64,000 nt of DNA from BAIKAL-G1 sp943370385. Its GTDB lineage: Bacteria; Cyanobacteriota; Cyanobacteriia; PCC-6307; Cyanobiaceae. Shown here one piece after another: positions 43,577 through 52,588 of this stretch. The DNA lies in the NCBI GenBank assembly GCA_943370385.1, contig CALRQT020000013.1:1-64000 (forward strand). Reading direction: 5' to 3'. Within the stretch, counting starts at the first letter, position 1. Every line of letters begins with the position of its first letter. Both the position numbers and the translations under genes were made by a program. Under the pieces are notes generated by a model. It had not been told where the DNA came from, did no database searches, and saw nothing but the letters and a program-made list of their open reading frames with translations.

Positions 43577-44323
43577 CTAGGTGTTAAGCAAGCGTTCCAG
43601 GGTGACAAAGCGATAGCCACGACGTCGTAGAGCGGGCACCACTTGGCGCAATAAAGCCATCGTTGCCGGCAACGTGTCTGGCCGATCATGCAGGATCAGG
43701 ATCGCGCCAGGATGGGCGTTGGTGAGCACGTACCAGCGCATCCAACGCAGCGGCGGTTGAAAGGTGTCCCACGGGAAGATCGAACCCAACACAAGGTGAT
43801 ACCCCCGTTCAGCGACAGTGCGAAGCATGGAACGTCGTATCCAGCCTCCACCAGGCCGGAACCAGCGCAGGGGAATCTCCTGGGGTGAAACGGCGCGCTG
43901 GAGCTCGTTGGCGGCCTGATCGAAGGCCAGGCGGAATGATGCGGCACTAAGACAGGCGGAGATGCTGTCTTCGTTCATATGGTGGCCGATCCCATGGCCT
44001 TCGCAGAGGGCTCGCTCGATATAGGCAGAATCGCCCTGATCAAGGTGGCTACTAATGACGAAAAGGGTGGCTGGCACCTCCAGCTCCCGCAGTAGGGAGA
44101 GCAGGGCCATGCTGCCGCCTCGAGGCGGGCCATCTGCCCCTGGGCTGGGGCCGTCGTCGATCGTGAGGGCTAGTTCCCGGCGCTGGCCATCGCCACAGAA
44201 AATTACATCCGGTAATAGAGGCTTGAGCAGCATCCGCACCAGTAGCGAGGGCCACAACACGATCAGTCCAAGTGTCAGGCCTACGAGTACGGCGATGGAG
44301 AAACTGATCGTGATCGCTTGCAT
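43577..44323 (-). CDS. Polysaccharide (NodB-type) deacetylase
   Basis: 248 residues: an N-terminal membrane anchor (ITISFSIAVLVGLTLGLIVL), then the NodB motifs LALTIDDGPSPGAD (motif 1, Asp-Asp), GHGIGHHMNED (motif 2, metal-binding His), LRWFRPGGGWI (motif 3) and ILILHDRPDTL (late His). Such enzymes remove acetyl groups from cell-wall or exopolysaccharide sugars. The motif 2 form HGIGHHMNED is slightly unusual. Confidence 0.8.
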   Translation of the reverse strand: MQAITISFSIAVLVGLTLGLIVLWPSLLVRMLLKPLLPDVIFCGDGQRRELALTIDDGPSPGADGPPRGGSMALLSLLRELEVPATLFVISSHLDQGDSAYIERALCEGHGIGHHMNEDSISACLSAASFRLAFDQAANELQRAVSPQEIPLRWFRPGGGWIRRSMLRTVAERGYHLVLGSIFPWDTFQPPLRWMRWYVLTNAHPGAILILHDRPDTLPATMALLRQVVPALRRRGYRFVTLERLLNT

Positions 44324-44905
44324 GGGCTGGCGGGCTTATGTTGCAGGGGGTTTTACTGTGTTGCGTGCAGCCAGGCCATTGGTTTTCGCCTGGATGATTT
44401 GTTTCTCAGCTTTTCGATTGATTGTAATCAGCTGCGCGGCAGTCGATTCTACGATCCAGTAGCGAAGCAAATCGGCATTGAGCATCCGCAAGGTGGTGTC
44501 TTGACCTTCCGCCTTGCTCCGTAGCCCGAAACAGGTTGATAGGGAAAGGAACTGAGCTATTACTCTAACTCTGCGTCTGCAAATTGTTGCGGCTGTGTGG
44601 TCCCAACCTTAGCTAGGCCGGTATGTAGTTCAGTGATGTGGGATAGAGATATCTAGTACCAGCGGTAACTTTGGTGCCGTCACACCCCCTGGCCGCAGCC
44701 ACGGTCAGTTCCAGTCTGATGACGATTGTTTCGGCGTGGTGGCAGTGCGCGGTTGCTTCTTCACGCACTGTTTGTATTCCTTGAACGCTCCCGCCCGGGT
44801 CCCCAGAGCCGTATGTCAAGGTGTCTTGAATCGAAACGGCCCCCGGCCGTGCTGTGGCCGTGGCAATAGCTGGGGACGTTGCTGGGGCCCGGCCCCGGGG
44901 TGAGC
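44324..44905. other. Gap with probable gene remnants left of capsid genes
   Basis: The + strand 44390-44524 can be read DDLFLSFSIDCNQLRGSRFY, then AKQIGIEHPQGGVLTFRLAP and a stop, which looks like the C-terminus of a lost gene. The - strand 44613-44870 reads QTVREEATAHCHHAETIVIR, also fragment-like. Neither has a credible start or a known family. Confidence 0.3.
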
Positions 44906-45805
44906 ATGGGCCTGACATTGATCGAGGCGGCTAAACACGAGACGCGGGTGGAACGGCTGGCCGTGATCCGCACCTTTTCAGAAGGCCAGCTGATCCGGCG
45001 GCTGCCGTTCCGCAACCTCACCGGTGGGGCCCTGAAGTTCGCCAAGGAGAAGAAGCTTCCCCGGGTTGGCTTTCGGGCGGTGAACGAAGGCTACCGGCGG
45101 GACTACGGGGCGGTGGCCAATGAAACCGAGTTCGTGCACCTATTTGGCGGCGACCTGGATGTAGACCGCTCGATCGTTGACCTCAACGGCACAGAGGCCC
45201 GGGCATCGCAAACCGAACAAAAGGTGCACTCGATGCGGCTGACCCTGGAGGCGGCGATCCTCAATGGCGATGCCAATTTCGATCCAAGGGCCTTTAACGG
45301 CCTGAGCAAACGGCTCGTCCCAGGCGGGGTGCAGACCGTCGATAACGGCGGCGGCACCGTCAAGTTGACCCGCATCGAGCAACTCGTTGATGCGGTGAAC
45401 GCCAACGGCGGCGAGAAGGTGCTGATCACCAGCAAGGCCGGAAGGCGTCAGATCAGTGCCGCCTGCCGCGATGTGGGTGGTGAGCTCTACCAGGTGATGG
45501 ATGGCCGCCATTGGTTTGAGGACGTGGAGATCCTGGTGGTGGACCAGGACGCCAATGGCCAGGACGTGCTCGGTTTTGGCGAAGCCGGTAAGACGACTTC
45601 GTTTTACTGCTGCAGCTTTGGCGATGAGCTGATGACTGGCCTTCAAGGCCCGTTTGAAGGTCGCTATGGGATATCGGTGCGGGATTTCGGCGAAGTGCAA
45701 GACGCCCCGGTGTTTCGCACCCGGGTGGATTGGTACGTGGGCTTTGCCGTTTGCGACGACAAGGCCGCAGCGCGGCTGTACAACATCGGTCCGGCCGTGG
45801 CTTAA
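44906..45805 (+). CDS. Phage major capsid protein, HK97-like
   Basis: The start at 44906 (MGLTLIEAAKHETRVERLAV) gives 299 residues. The order IRTFSEGQLIRRLPF, VGFRAVNEGYRRDYGAVANE, VDRSIVDLNG, AILNGDANFDPRAFNGLSKR and ISVRDFGEVQDAPVFRTRVD, WYVGFAVCD matches the short MCP family of tailed phages and prophage-like elements lacking a scaffold domain. No terminase, portal or protease gene is adjacent, so it is either a prophage remnant or a satellite carrying its own capsid gene. Confidence 0.82.
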   Translation: MGLTLIEAAKHETRVERLAVIRTFSEGQLIRRLPFRNLTGGALKFAKEKKLPRVGFRAVNEGYRRDYGAVANETEFVHLFGGDLDVDRSIVDLNGTEARASQTEQKVHSMRLTLEAAILNGDANFDPRAFNGLSKRLVPGGVQTVDNGGGTVKLTRIEQLVDAVNANGGEKVLITSKAGRRQISAACRDVGGELYQVMDGRHWFEDVEILVVDQDANGQDVLGFGEAGKTTSFYCCSFGDELMTGLQGPFEGRYGISVRDFGEVQDAPVFRTRVDWYVGFAVCDDKAAARLYNIGPAVA

Positions 45806-45838
45806 GGCCAAGGGCCCAGGCCCAGGCCCAGGCCTTAA
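45803..45838 (+). terminator. GC-rich hairpin with GCCCAG repeats after the capsid gene
   Basis: AAGGCC and GGCCTT flank three tandem GCCCAG units, allowing a stem-loop directly after the capsid stop codon. It may attenuate transcription so capsid protein is made in excess; there is no clear T-run. Confidence 0.35.
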
Positions 45839-45891
45839 AGCAATTTTCACCCTTTCACGCACAACTTCCCCCTTTTCACGAGGACAACCCC

Positions 45892-46314
45892 ATGGCTCCC
45901 CTGGCGAATAGGCGCCTTGATGCCCTCACCACCTTGGTGGGCTGGATCAACAGCACCGCCACCGATCCGCTCGAGCGCACGCGCCTGAGCAATGAGGTGG
46001 TGCGGCTCACAACGCCCCTTGATGCGGCCGAGCAGGTCACCCTGGTCACATCCCACCCAGGGGCAGGCAGTCCGATCACGGTGGTGTTGGCCCTGGCGCC
46101 CCTGCTCAAGGACGGCAGCACCGGCACTTTTGTGAATGCCGCCACGGTGGTCATTCCAGCGGTGGGTGGATTGATCGAAACGGTGATCAACCCGGCCAAT
46201 TTGGTGCTGGCTGGAACAGACGGGGCCAACAGCAAGGCCCCCTGCTTGTTTTTTGCCCGGGCCACGGTGTCGCCCACCACGCCGCCGGGCGGCCACGTGA
46301 GCCTCACCCATTGA
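45892..46314 (+). CDS. Phage structural hypothetical protein
   Basis: 140 residues starting MAPLANRRLDALTTLVGWIN. The C-terminal two-thirds is beta-rich (VTLVTSHPGAGSPITVVLAL, GTFVNAATVVIPAVGGLIET). Position directly after the major capsid gene suggests a head decoration or completion protein; sequence alone does not prove it. Confidence 0.6.
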   Translation: MAPLANRRLDALTTLVGWINSTATDPLERTRLSNEVVRLTTPLDAAEQVTLVTSHPGAGSPITVVLALAPLLKDGSTGTFVNAATVVIPAVGGLIETVINPANLVLAGTDGANSKAPCLFFARATVSPTTPPGGHVSLTH

Positions 46315-46462
46315 GGGGGCGATTGCTCCCCATGCGGTTGGCAGACCCTGCCCTGAATTGAGCCCCAACCCTTCCCCTTTTCCCCAACCTTTGCAGTGAA
46401 TCGATGGAGCCAACCTCTCCCCCTGGCTACCGCCTGAGGCCCCTGAAGCCCAACCCGAGGGG

Positions 46463-47206
46463 ATGCTGCGGATCAGCGATGGAAAGACCTTCCAGGTGAT
46501 CTGGCCGGTGCACCTGGCCGGCTGGTTGGCGTTGGGCTGGCGGCTGGATTGGCCGCAGCCGGCCGGTGCTGGCCCTGCCCCTGGCCAGGAGGCCGGTGGC
46601 CCCTTGGTGGCCCCAGTGATCACGGCCCTGCTGGGGGGGCCTTTCCATGCCCTGGCTGAGAAGCCGTATCGGGCCGTGCTGCAGGGCAGCGGCTTTGCTC
46701 CCGCCATGAGCCTGAAGATCACCGCCTCCACCGGCGAGACGATCTCGCCTACCGATCTCACCTACGCCAATGCCACAGAAATGGTCTTTTCGCTTGATTC
46801 CCGCCTGCTCCAGGTCGCCTGTCACCTAACCCTGGTGGCGGCGATTGGCTCTTTGGCCAGCCTGCCGTTCCAGGTGCAGCTGCTGGAGCCAGCCGATGCC
46901 CCCACTCCTGCTGCGCCAGCCGATCTTGACGGAATGACCAAAGCGGAGCTGCTGGCCTTTGCCCGCAAGACCTATGGCCAGAAGCTCGATAGCTCCTTGA
47001 GCAAGGCGGAAGTGCTGGCGGCTGCCAAGGCCCTTGGCCGGGACCCCGAGGCAGAAGCGGCCGCTGGGAGCGTGATTGCCCTCGATGGCGTCCAAGCGGG
47101 CCTGGGCCAAGACCAGGACCCCCAGCCGGGCTGGTTGCTGGGGGATGACCAGGACGCCGAGGAACCTGAGGTGGTGCCTGGAGTGCCGACGGATCTGTTG
47201 ATTTGA
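46463..47206 (+). CDS. Phage-associated protein with SAP/HeH-like motif
   Basis: The frame is closed shortly upstream, so ATG 46463 (MLRISDGKTFQVIWPVHLAG) is the best start. The first half is beta-rich; around residues 150-195 LDGMTKAELLAFARKTYGQK and LSKAEVLAAAKALG form a helix-extension-helix (SAP/HeH-like) motif seen in phage structural accessory proteins. An acidic C-terminal tail follows. Function unknown; it belongs to the capsid block. Confidence 0.6.
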   Translation: MLRISDGKTFQVIWPVHLAGWLALGWRLDWPQPAGAGPAPGQEAGGPLVAPVITALLGGPFHALAEKPYRAVLQGSGFAPAMSLKITASTGETISPTDLTYANATEMVFSLDSRLLQVACHLTLVAAIGSLASLPFQVQLLEPADAPTPAAPADLDGMTKAELLAFARKTYGQKLDSSLSKAEVLAAAKALGRDPEAEAAAGSVIALDGVQAGLGQDQDPQPGWLLGDDQDAEEPEVVPGVPTDLLI

Positions 47207-47512
47207 AGGGCTGGGCTGGGCTTCTCGCCCATGCGGCCTGCTGTGGAGAGGCTGCCCCATCGAGAGCTGATTTCGCTTGGAATTGGCCTGATGAAGGGGA
47301 ATAACCCAATTGAGAGAACGGTTGTCGGCGATCCAGGACTTGCCTCGGCCCATTCGGTGGCTGGAAGGGACGCCTAGCCCCTGGCTGATGCCAGAAATAC
47401 CGCCTGGGAGCCCCCGGAGAAACGGTTTTGTGCTCATTTTGTGCTCAAACGCCCCCAAAAGCCCAAAAATGAAGGGTCCCCGGAACCCCGAGAACCCTTG
47501 CTATAACTGAGA

Positions 47513-47556
47513 TCGGGGCGACAGGATTCGAACCTGCGACCTAGTGCTCCCAAAGC
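47513..47556 (-). tRNA. tRNA-Pro(UGG) 3' fragment, putative attachment site
   Basis: The - strand shows the anticodon loop TTTGGGA with 3' stem residues, the T arm GCAGG-TTCGAAT-CCTGT, and the acceptor 3' strand CGCCCCG plus discriminator A. The 5' half of the tRNA is absent. Such 3' halves are the att copies left at the far end of elements that integrate into tRNA genes. A tyrosine recombinase gene lies 185 bp to the right. The fragment's 3' end points left, so the element should extend to the right. Confidence 0.75.
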
Positions 47557-47740
47557 CCTTGAAAAGGGGTCCCTCAGACCGGCTGCAATGACTGGATTTG
47601 CAGGCCCAAAACCATTGCTGTTACTGCCTTTTGCCCTGCCAGTCGATGGCGGGCTCTGGCGGAGCGTGCCAAGCTGAGAAGGCGATTCTCTTGCAGATTC
47701 TCTTGCAAGGGGTGTCGTGCGTGCCTGATTCTCTGGAGCC

Positions 47741-49012
47741 GTGCCAAAGCCCGCCACCGCCCCTCGACCAGCCAGGCAAGCCAAGGACCGTGGCTGGATC
47801 GCGGCCTTGCGGTTATCGCTCACGTCAGATCTGGGGCCTCGTAGTGGCTGGACCGTCTCGGAGATGCGGGGGCGGGTTCTGCTCAACGTCTCCGCATCTG
47901 CCGCAGGTGGTGCACGCCAGCAGCGGGTCTTGGCATTGGCCTGGGCTGCATCAGAGCGGCAGGCCATCCATGCAGCAGTGCTTGCCATCCATGCCGATTT
48001 CAGCGATGGCGTGCCCCTTGATCTCGCCATCGAAACACACGCACGGAACCCGTCAGACGAAACAAGTCCCCTCGGTACTACGGTCAGCGAAGCTATTAAT
48101 TGGCAACAGCTGATCGAAACTTTCAAGCAGCATAAACTTAGCAGCGGAGCGATCAAGCAGAGCACCTGGGATGGGATCTACTGGCGGCGTATGGCTTTGA
48201 TTCTGAATGCAGTTGGAGGCAAGCAACGACCCATCTCACCCAAGCAACTTTTACAGGCAGTGATTGAGTCCTGGAAGGACAAGCCTGGATCGCGTGGGCG
48301 TCAGCTACAAGTTCAATTTACAGCTGCGCTTTTGCGCTGGGGCATCGATTCAGAGCGCCTGCCCTCATCCTGGGCTCCGCCCCTTGATCTCTCTGACTAT
48401 GTTGGCCGCAAGCGTGATGAACGAGGGATTACCACACCCATTGATGTCAGCCATGTTCTTGGATTGGTGGAAGCCATCCCTGATCCGCGTTGGCGATTGG
48501 CATTTCAGCTGATGGCTGCCTACGGCCTCAGGCCAGAGGAACTGCAGCATCTGGAGAATCGGAAGGGGCAGCTCTGGACGACCTACCAGAAGGTTTCCAG
48601 CCGTGGCCGCACCCGATCCAGGATGCTGCGACTGTTGCCCTGCGATGCCTGGGCCCAGGGCTGGCAGCTTGAGAAAGCATTTCGACCCGAGCTCATGCCA
48701 CCAATGCGGCCGGGCCATGGAGCTGAGGACCTTGGCACCTACATGCGTCGCCGGACTCTCTGGCAACAACTCCGGCGAGAGTATGAGGAGCAGGGCGAGA
48801 AGCTCGTGCTCTACTCCTGCAGGCACGGCTATGCCCACCGCGCCCATGTCATCTGCGAACTTCCGCCCAAGGTGGTAGCAGCTGCCATGGGTCACTCAGT
48901 GGAAACCCATCTCGCGGCCTACAGCCGATGGTGCGGTGATGACGTCGTGGATGACGCCTTTGCCAAAGCAGCGCGCAGGCTGGAGCCTGGAGCTCCCGCA
49001 GAGGTGGCCTAA
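47741..49012 (+). CDS. Tyrosine recombinase/integrase
   Basis: The 423-residue protein starts at GTG 47741. Its catalytic core has AYGLRPEELQHL (first Arg, ~263), LVLYSCRHGYAHRAHV (His/Arg box, ~357-368) and MGHSVETHLAAYSRW (Tyr nucleophile, ~394). The N-terminal part has the SAM-like core-binding region (LIETFKQHKLSSGAIKQSTW). It resembles cyanophage and cyanobacterial island integrases. With the tRNA-Pro fragment next to it, it is the likely integration enzyme of the element. Confidence 0.87.
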   Translation: MPKPATAPRPARQAKDRGWIAALRLSLTSDLGPRSGWTVSEMRGRVLLNVSASAAGGARQQRVLALAWAASERQAIHAAVLAIHADFSDGVPLDLAIETHARNPSDETSPLGTTVSEAINWQQLIETFKQHKLSSGAIKQSTWDGIYWRRMALILNAVGGKQRPISPKQLLQAVIESWKDKPGSRGRQLQVQFTAALLRWGIDSERLPSSWAPPLDLSDYVGRKRDERGITTPIDVSHVLGLVEAIPDPRWRLAFQLMAAYGLRPEELQHLENRKGQLWTTYQKVSSRGRTRSRMLRLLPCDAWAQGWQLEKAFRPELMPPMRPGHGAEDLGTYMRRRTLWQQLRREYEEQGEKLVLYSCRHGYAHRAHVICELPPKVVAAAMGHSVETHLAAYSRWCGDDVVDDAFAKAARRLEPGAPAEVA

Positions 49013-49094
49013 CCCTCACCCCAAGAGCCGGTCTGGTTCCGTGTCGCCGGCGGCAGTCGGAGCGATCCTGATCCGTTCGGTTCATCTTGGATAA

Positions 49095-49155
49095 GATCAG
49101 ACCTGCTCAGCGACCTGTTTGACGACCTAGATTGAGACTCCTACCTGGTCTGATC
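49095..49155 (+). promoter_or_regulatory. Inverted repeat upstream of RelE-type TA pair
   Basis: GATCAGACC (49095-49103) and GGTCTGATC (49147-49155) are perfect 9-bp inverted copies 43 bp apart, directly before the antitoxin start at 49161. Likely operator half-sites for the antitoxin. Confidence 0.5.
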
Positions 49156-49160
49156 CGCTG

Positions 49161-49415
49161 ATGGCGCACCGCGTGCTGACCGAGACCGCCGTAAGCATCT
49201 CGGAACACAAGAAGAACCCCATGGCCACCGTGGCTGCCGGTGAAGGGATGGCGGTTGCAGTGCTCAACCGCAACGAGCCGGCCTTCTACTGCGTTCCGGC
49301 CCGGGCGTACGAGGAGCTGATGGATCTCGTGGAAGACCTGGAGCTGGGCCGCATCGCCGATGCCCGGCTGGCGGATGGGCAGGAGCCGCTGCGGGTCAGC
49401 CTCGATGCCCTTTGA
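49161..49415 (+). CDS. Phd/YefM-type antitoxin
   Basis: 84 residues: ETAVSISEHKKNPMATVAAG, EGMAVAVLNRNEPAFYCVPA, RAYEELMDLVEDLELG. This is the Phd/YefM DNA-binding fold with a C-terminal toxin-binding helix. It overlaps the RelE toxin gene by 11 bp. Confidence 0.83.
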   Translation: MAHRVLTETAVSISEHKKNPMATVAAGEGMAVAVLNRNEPAFYCVPARAYEELMDLVEDLELGRIADARLADGQEPLRVSLDAL

Positions 49416-49686
49416 TCTGGCCTTTCACCCGCAGGCACTACGGGAGTGGCAGAAGCTGTCGGACGGGATCCGGGAGCAGTTCAAGAAAAAGCTGGCCGAA
49501 CGTCTGATCGAGCCCCGGATCCCAGCCAGCAAACTGCGGGGATCCACCAACCGCTACAAGATCAAGCTCCGTGCCGCTGGATTCCGTCTGATCTATGAGG
49601 TGCGGGATCAGCAGGTGCTGGTGCTTGTCCTGGCGGTGGGCAAGCGGGACCGCAATGCTGCTTATCACCAGGCTGACCAGCGCTGA
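49405..49686 (+). CDS. RelE/ParE-family toxin
   Basis: From ATG 49405 (MPFDLAFHPQALREWQKLSD) the 93-residue protein shows the RelE pattern KLRGSTNRYKIKLRAAGFRL, IYEVRDQQVLVLVLAVGKRD. RelE toxins cleave mRNA at the ribosome. It ends 12 bp before the primase-helicase gene, which is probably co-transcribed. Confidence 0.85.
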   Translation: MPFDLAFHPQALREWQKLSDGIREQFKKKLAERLIEPRIPASKLRGSTNRYKIKLRAAGFRLIYEVRDQQVLVLVLAVGKRDRNAAYHQADQR

Positions 49687-49698
49687 GGTCCACACCCC

Positions 49699-52065
49699 AT
49701 GGCTGACTCCGGACCCAGTGAGCTGGATCAGTTGCGCCGCGAGAACGCCCGGCTGATCGCCCTATTGGAGGCTCACGGCGTGGCCTGGCGCTCCAGCGGA
49801 CCGGCCCCATCACCACGGCCGCTCGCATCGGACGAGATCACAGGCAGCGAGCCGCGCTCGGCCCAGGAGAAGGTGGCGCTGTTCCGGCGTCTGTTCCGCG
49901 GCCGTGACGACGTCTATGCCTTGCGCTGGCAGAGCAACAGCAGCGGGCGCTCCGGCTATGCGCCGGCCTGCGCCAATGAGTGGCGACCAGGAATCTGCGA
50001 GAAGCCAAGGGTGGCCTGCCGCGACTGCAGCCACCGGCAGCTACTACCTCTCAGCGACGCGGCGATCTATGGCCATCTGGCCGGTGACCACACCCTCGGC
50101 CTCTACCCTCTGCTGGAAGACGACTACTGCCATCTCCTGGCCGTCGACTTCGACGAGCAGGATTGGCGCGACGACGCCCGTGCTTTCTGGCGCTCCTGCC
50201 GGGAGCTTGGGGTGCCGGCAGCGCTGGAGATCTCGCGCTCCGGCGAGGGCGCCCATGTGTGGCTGTTCTTCGGGGAGGCCGTACCGGCGCGGGAGGCTCG
50301 CTTGCTGGGGGCGGCCCTGATCAGCCACACCTGCAATGCATCACGCCAGCTGACGCTCAGCTCCTACGACCGACTCTTCCCCAACCAGGACACCATGCCC
50401 AAGGGCGGTTTCGGCAACCTGATCGCCTTGCCGCTGCAGAAGGATCCCCGTCAGCGGGGTTGCAGCGTGTTCGTCGATCACGACCTGAAGCCCTATCCCG
50501 ATCAGTGGGCCTATCTGGCCTCGTTGCAGCGTCTGCCCGTGGCCGCGCTGCAGACCGTGATCCAGGGCGCCACCGGCGGAGCCCATCCTCTGGATCTGCG
50601 CTTCATCGATGATGAGGATCTGGCGACGCCATGGCAGGCACCTCCGCCGGACTCAAAAATCAGTGGGCCCTTACCCGCCTCGCTCAACCTCACCCTGGCC
50701 GATCGCCTCTACGTGGAGCGCTCGGAGCTGCCTCAGCCGCTGCTCAATCGTTTGATCCGCCTGGCTGCGTTTGCGAACCCCGCCTTCTACAAAGCTCAGG
50801 CGATGCGTCTGTCGGTGTGGGACAAGCCGCGGGTGATTGGCTGCGCCGAGAACTTCCCCCAGCACATCGCCCTGCCGCGCGGCTGCCTGGAGTCGTTGCA
50901 GGCCCTGCTGCAGGAGCAGGGGATCGGCTGGGAGCTGGTGGATGATCGCCAAAACGGTTCACCACTGGAGCTGGCATTCGCGGGTCAGCTGCGGGATGAC
51001 CAGGAGGCGGCGGTGGCGGCGATGCTGCGCCACGACATCGGCGTGTTGCAGGCGCCGACAGCCTTCGGGAAAACGGTGGTGGCGGCGGCGATCCTGGCGC
51101 GCCGTGGAGTGAACACCCTGGTGTTAGTGCATCGGGCCGAACTGCTGCGCCAGTGGCAAGAGCGGCTGCAGTCTTTCCTGGACGTCCCGCCAGAGGCGAT
51201 CGGTTCCATCGGTGGGGGTAAGACCAAAGCCACCGGCCAGCTCGACATCGCCGTGATGCAGTCGCTGGTGCGCAAAGGGGAGGTGAATCCCGTGGTGGAG
51301 AGCTACGGCCAGGTGATCATCGATGAATGCCACCACATCGCTGCCGCCTCGTTTGAGGCCATCCTCCGGCAAGTGAAGGCCCGATATGTGCTGGGGTTGT
51401 CGGCCACCCCGGTGCGCCGCGACGGCCTGCAGCCGATCCTGTTCATGCAATGCGGACCCATCCGGCACACTGCCGAGCGGCCCGCCGGCGCGCCCCAGAC
51501 CCTGGAACTGGTGAGTCGCACCCATGAGCTCAGCGGTCTGCCTCCCGATCTACCGATTCAGCCGCTGATGCGCAGGCTGGCGGAGGATCAACAGCGCACG
51601 GATCGGATTGTGGTCGAGGCGCTGAAGGCCTGGCAAGAAGGCCGAAAACTGCTGCTGCTGAGTGAGCGCACCGACCACATCACGGCGATCGCTGCTGCTC
51701 TAGCTGGGCAGGTAGCGAACCTGTTCCTGCTGCATGGCCGCCTGAGCGCAAGGCAGCGCAGCGCCACCCTGACCGCGCTGGAGGCCCTGCCGCCGGAGTC
51801 GGCCCGCATCGTGCTAGCCACCGGCCGTCTGGTGGGTGAAGGGTTCGACCATCCACCACTCGACACGCTGCTGCTGGCGATGCCCGTGTCGTGGAAGGGA
51901 ACTGTGCAGCAATACGCGGGCCGCCTGCACCGTCAGCAGACCGGTAAGACCACCGCGCGTATCATCGATTGGCTTGATCTCGGCCATCCAGTGCTGCAGC
52001 GAATGTGGGAGCGGCGACTGCGTGGGTATCGAGCGATGGGTTATACCTTGATTTCAACTCTCTAG
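49699..52065 (+). CDS. TOTE-type archaeo-eukaryotic primase fused to DEAD/DEAH helicase
   Basis: 788 residues in two parts. Residues ~50-330: AEP primase with LLAVDFDEQDWRDDARAFWR (metal-binding Asp pair ~150-152), SRSGEGAHVWLFF (second motif) and FPNQDTMPKGGFGNLIALPL. A Cys/His cluster (CANEW…CRDCSHR) lies near 100-118. Residues ~430-788: superfamily 2 helicase with APTAFGKTVVAAA (~452), DECHH (~541-545), GLSATPVRRDG and YAGRLHRQQTGK. This combination is found in TOTE conflict systems and in mobile elements that prime their own replication. It is probably the replication initiator of the element. Confidence 0.86.
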   Translation: MADSGPSELDQLRRENARLIALLEAHGVAWRSSGPAPSPRPLASDEITGSEPRSAQEKVALFRRLFRGRDDVYALRWQSNSSGRSGYAPACANEWRPGICEKPRVACRDCSHRQLLPLSDAAIYGHLAGDHTLGLYPLLEDDYCHLLAVDFDEQDWRDDARAFWRSCRELGVPAALEISRSGEGAHVWLFFGEAVPAREARLLGAALISHTCNASRQLTLSSYDRLFPNQDTMPKGGFGNLIALPLQKDPRQRGCSVFVDHDLKPYPDQWAYLASLQRLPVAALQTVIQGATGGAHPLDLRFIDDEDLATPWQAPPPDSKISGPLPASLNLTLADRLYVERSELPQPLLNRLIRLAAFANPAFYKAQAMRLSVWDKPRVIGCAENFPQHIALPRGCLESLQALLQEQGIGWELVDDRQNGSPLELAFAGQLRDDQEAAVAAMLRHDIGVLQAPTAFGKTVVAAAILARRGVNTLVLVHRAELLRQWQERLQSFLDVPPEAIGSIGGGKTKATGQLDIAVMQSLVRKGEVNPVVESYGQVIIDECHHIAAASFEAILRQVKARYVLGLSATPVRRDGLQPILFMQCGPIRHTAERPAGAPQTLELVSRTHELSGLPPDLPIQPLMRRLAEDQQRTDRIVVEALKAWQEGRKLLLLSERTDHITAIAAALAGQVANLFLLHGRLSARQRSATLTALEALPPESARIVLATGRLVGEGFDHPPLDTLLLAMPVSWKGTVQQYAGRLHRQQTGKTTARIIDWLDLGHPVLQRMWERRLRGYRAMGYTLISTL

Positions 52066-52139
52066 CCCATGCCCAGCTGCTGAGCCTGGGCACATTGGGA
52101 TTCGACGGTGAAGTCAAGCTCCGGCCATGGATTGGTGAC

Positions 52140-52562
52140 CTAGGCCAGTGCCGGACTCAAGCCCAGGGCAGTAGCGGCTTGCTGCATCCGCCCATCGAAG
52201 CTGGCCAGCTGGGTGCAACGACTGTGGAGCGCCACCGCCAGATGCAGGGCATCACCGGCCCGCAGGCCGAGGGCTGGATCCTGCAGCAGTTCGGCCGCCT
52301 GCCGGAAGCGGCCACGATCGAGGGGGCGCAGCTCCACACCGCCCTGCAGGAGCCGCTCGAACTGTTCTCCGGCGGCCTGACGAGCCTGGGTGCTGAGGCC
52401 ATGGTGGCGCTGCTTGAGGCCCAGGGCGCTGTGGGTCTCGGTGATCAGCCAATCGCTGCTGATCAAGGAGTCACGGCATTGCCCAAACCAGTCGAGTGCG
52501 AGGGGGCTCCGTTCCTCTGGTGTCAGCAGGGCTACCACCACGCTGGTGTCGAGATAGATCAT
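52140..52562 (-). CDS. vapC: VapC PIN-domain toxin
   Basis: ATG 52562 (MIYLDTSVVVALLTPEERSP) is preferred since PIN proteins usually begin here; a GTG at 52592 overlapping the antitoxin stop is possible. Further acid residues are in ITETHSALGLK, LRAGDALHLAVAL and LASFDGRMQQAA. Forms a pair with the AbrB-like antitoxin upstream. Confidence 0.85.
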   Translation of the reverse strand: MIYLDTSVVVALLTPEERSPLALDWFGQCRDSLISSDWLITETHSALGLKQRHHGLSTQARQAAGEQFERLLQGGVELRPLDRGRFRQAAELLQDPALGLRAGDALHLAVALHSRCTQLASFDGRMQQAATALGLSPALA

Positions 52563-52588
52563 CGATGGGCCACCCCACGAAGCCTTCG

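Noticed and set aside
44318..44524. Complete gene upstream of the capsid block
   Set aside because: The C-terminal part looks coding but the start overlaps the deacetylase start region and the N-terminus is not protein-like; kept only as a possible remnant.
47310..47510. 66-codon frame beside the tRNA fragment
   Set aside because: No family, and it runs into the attachment region; likely chance.
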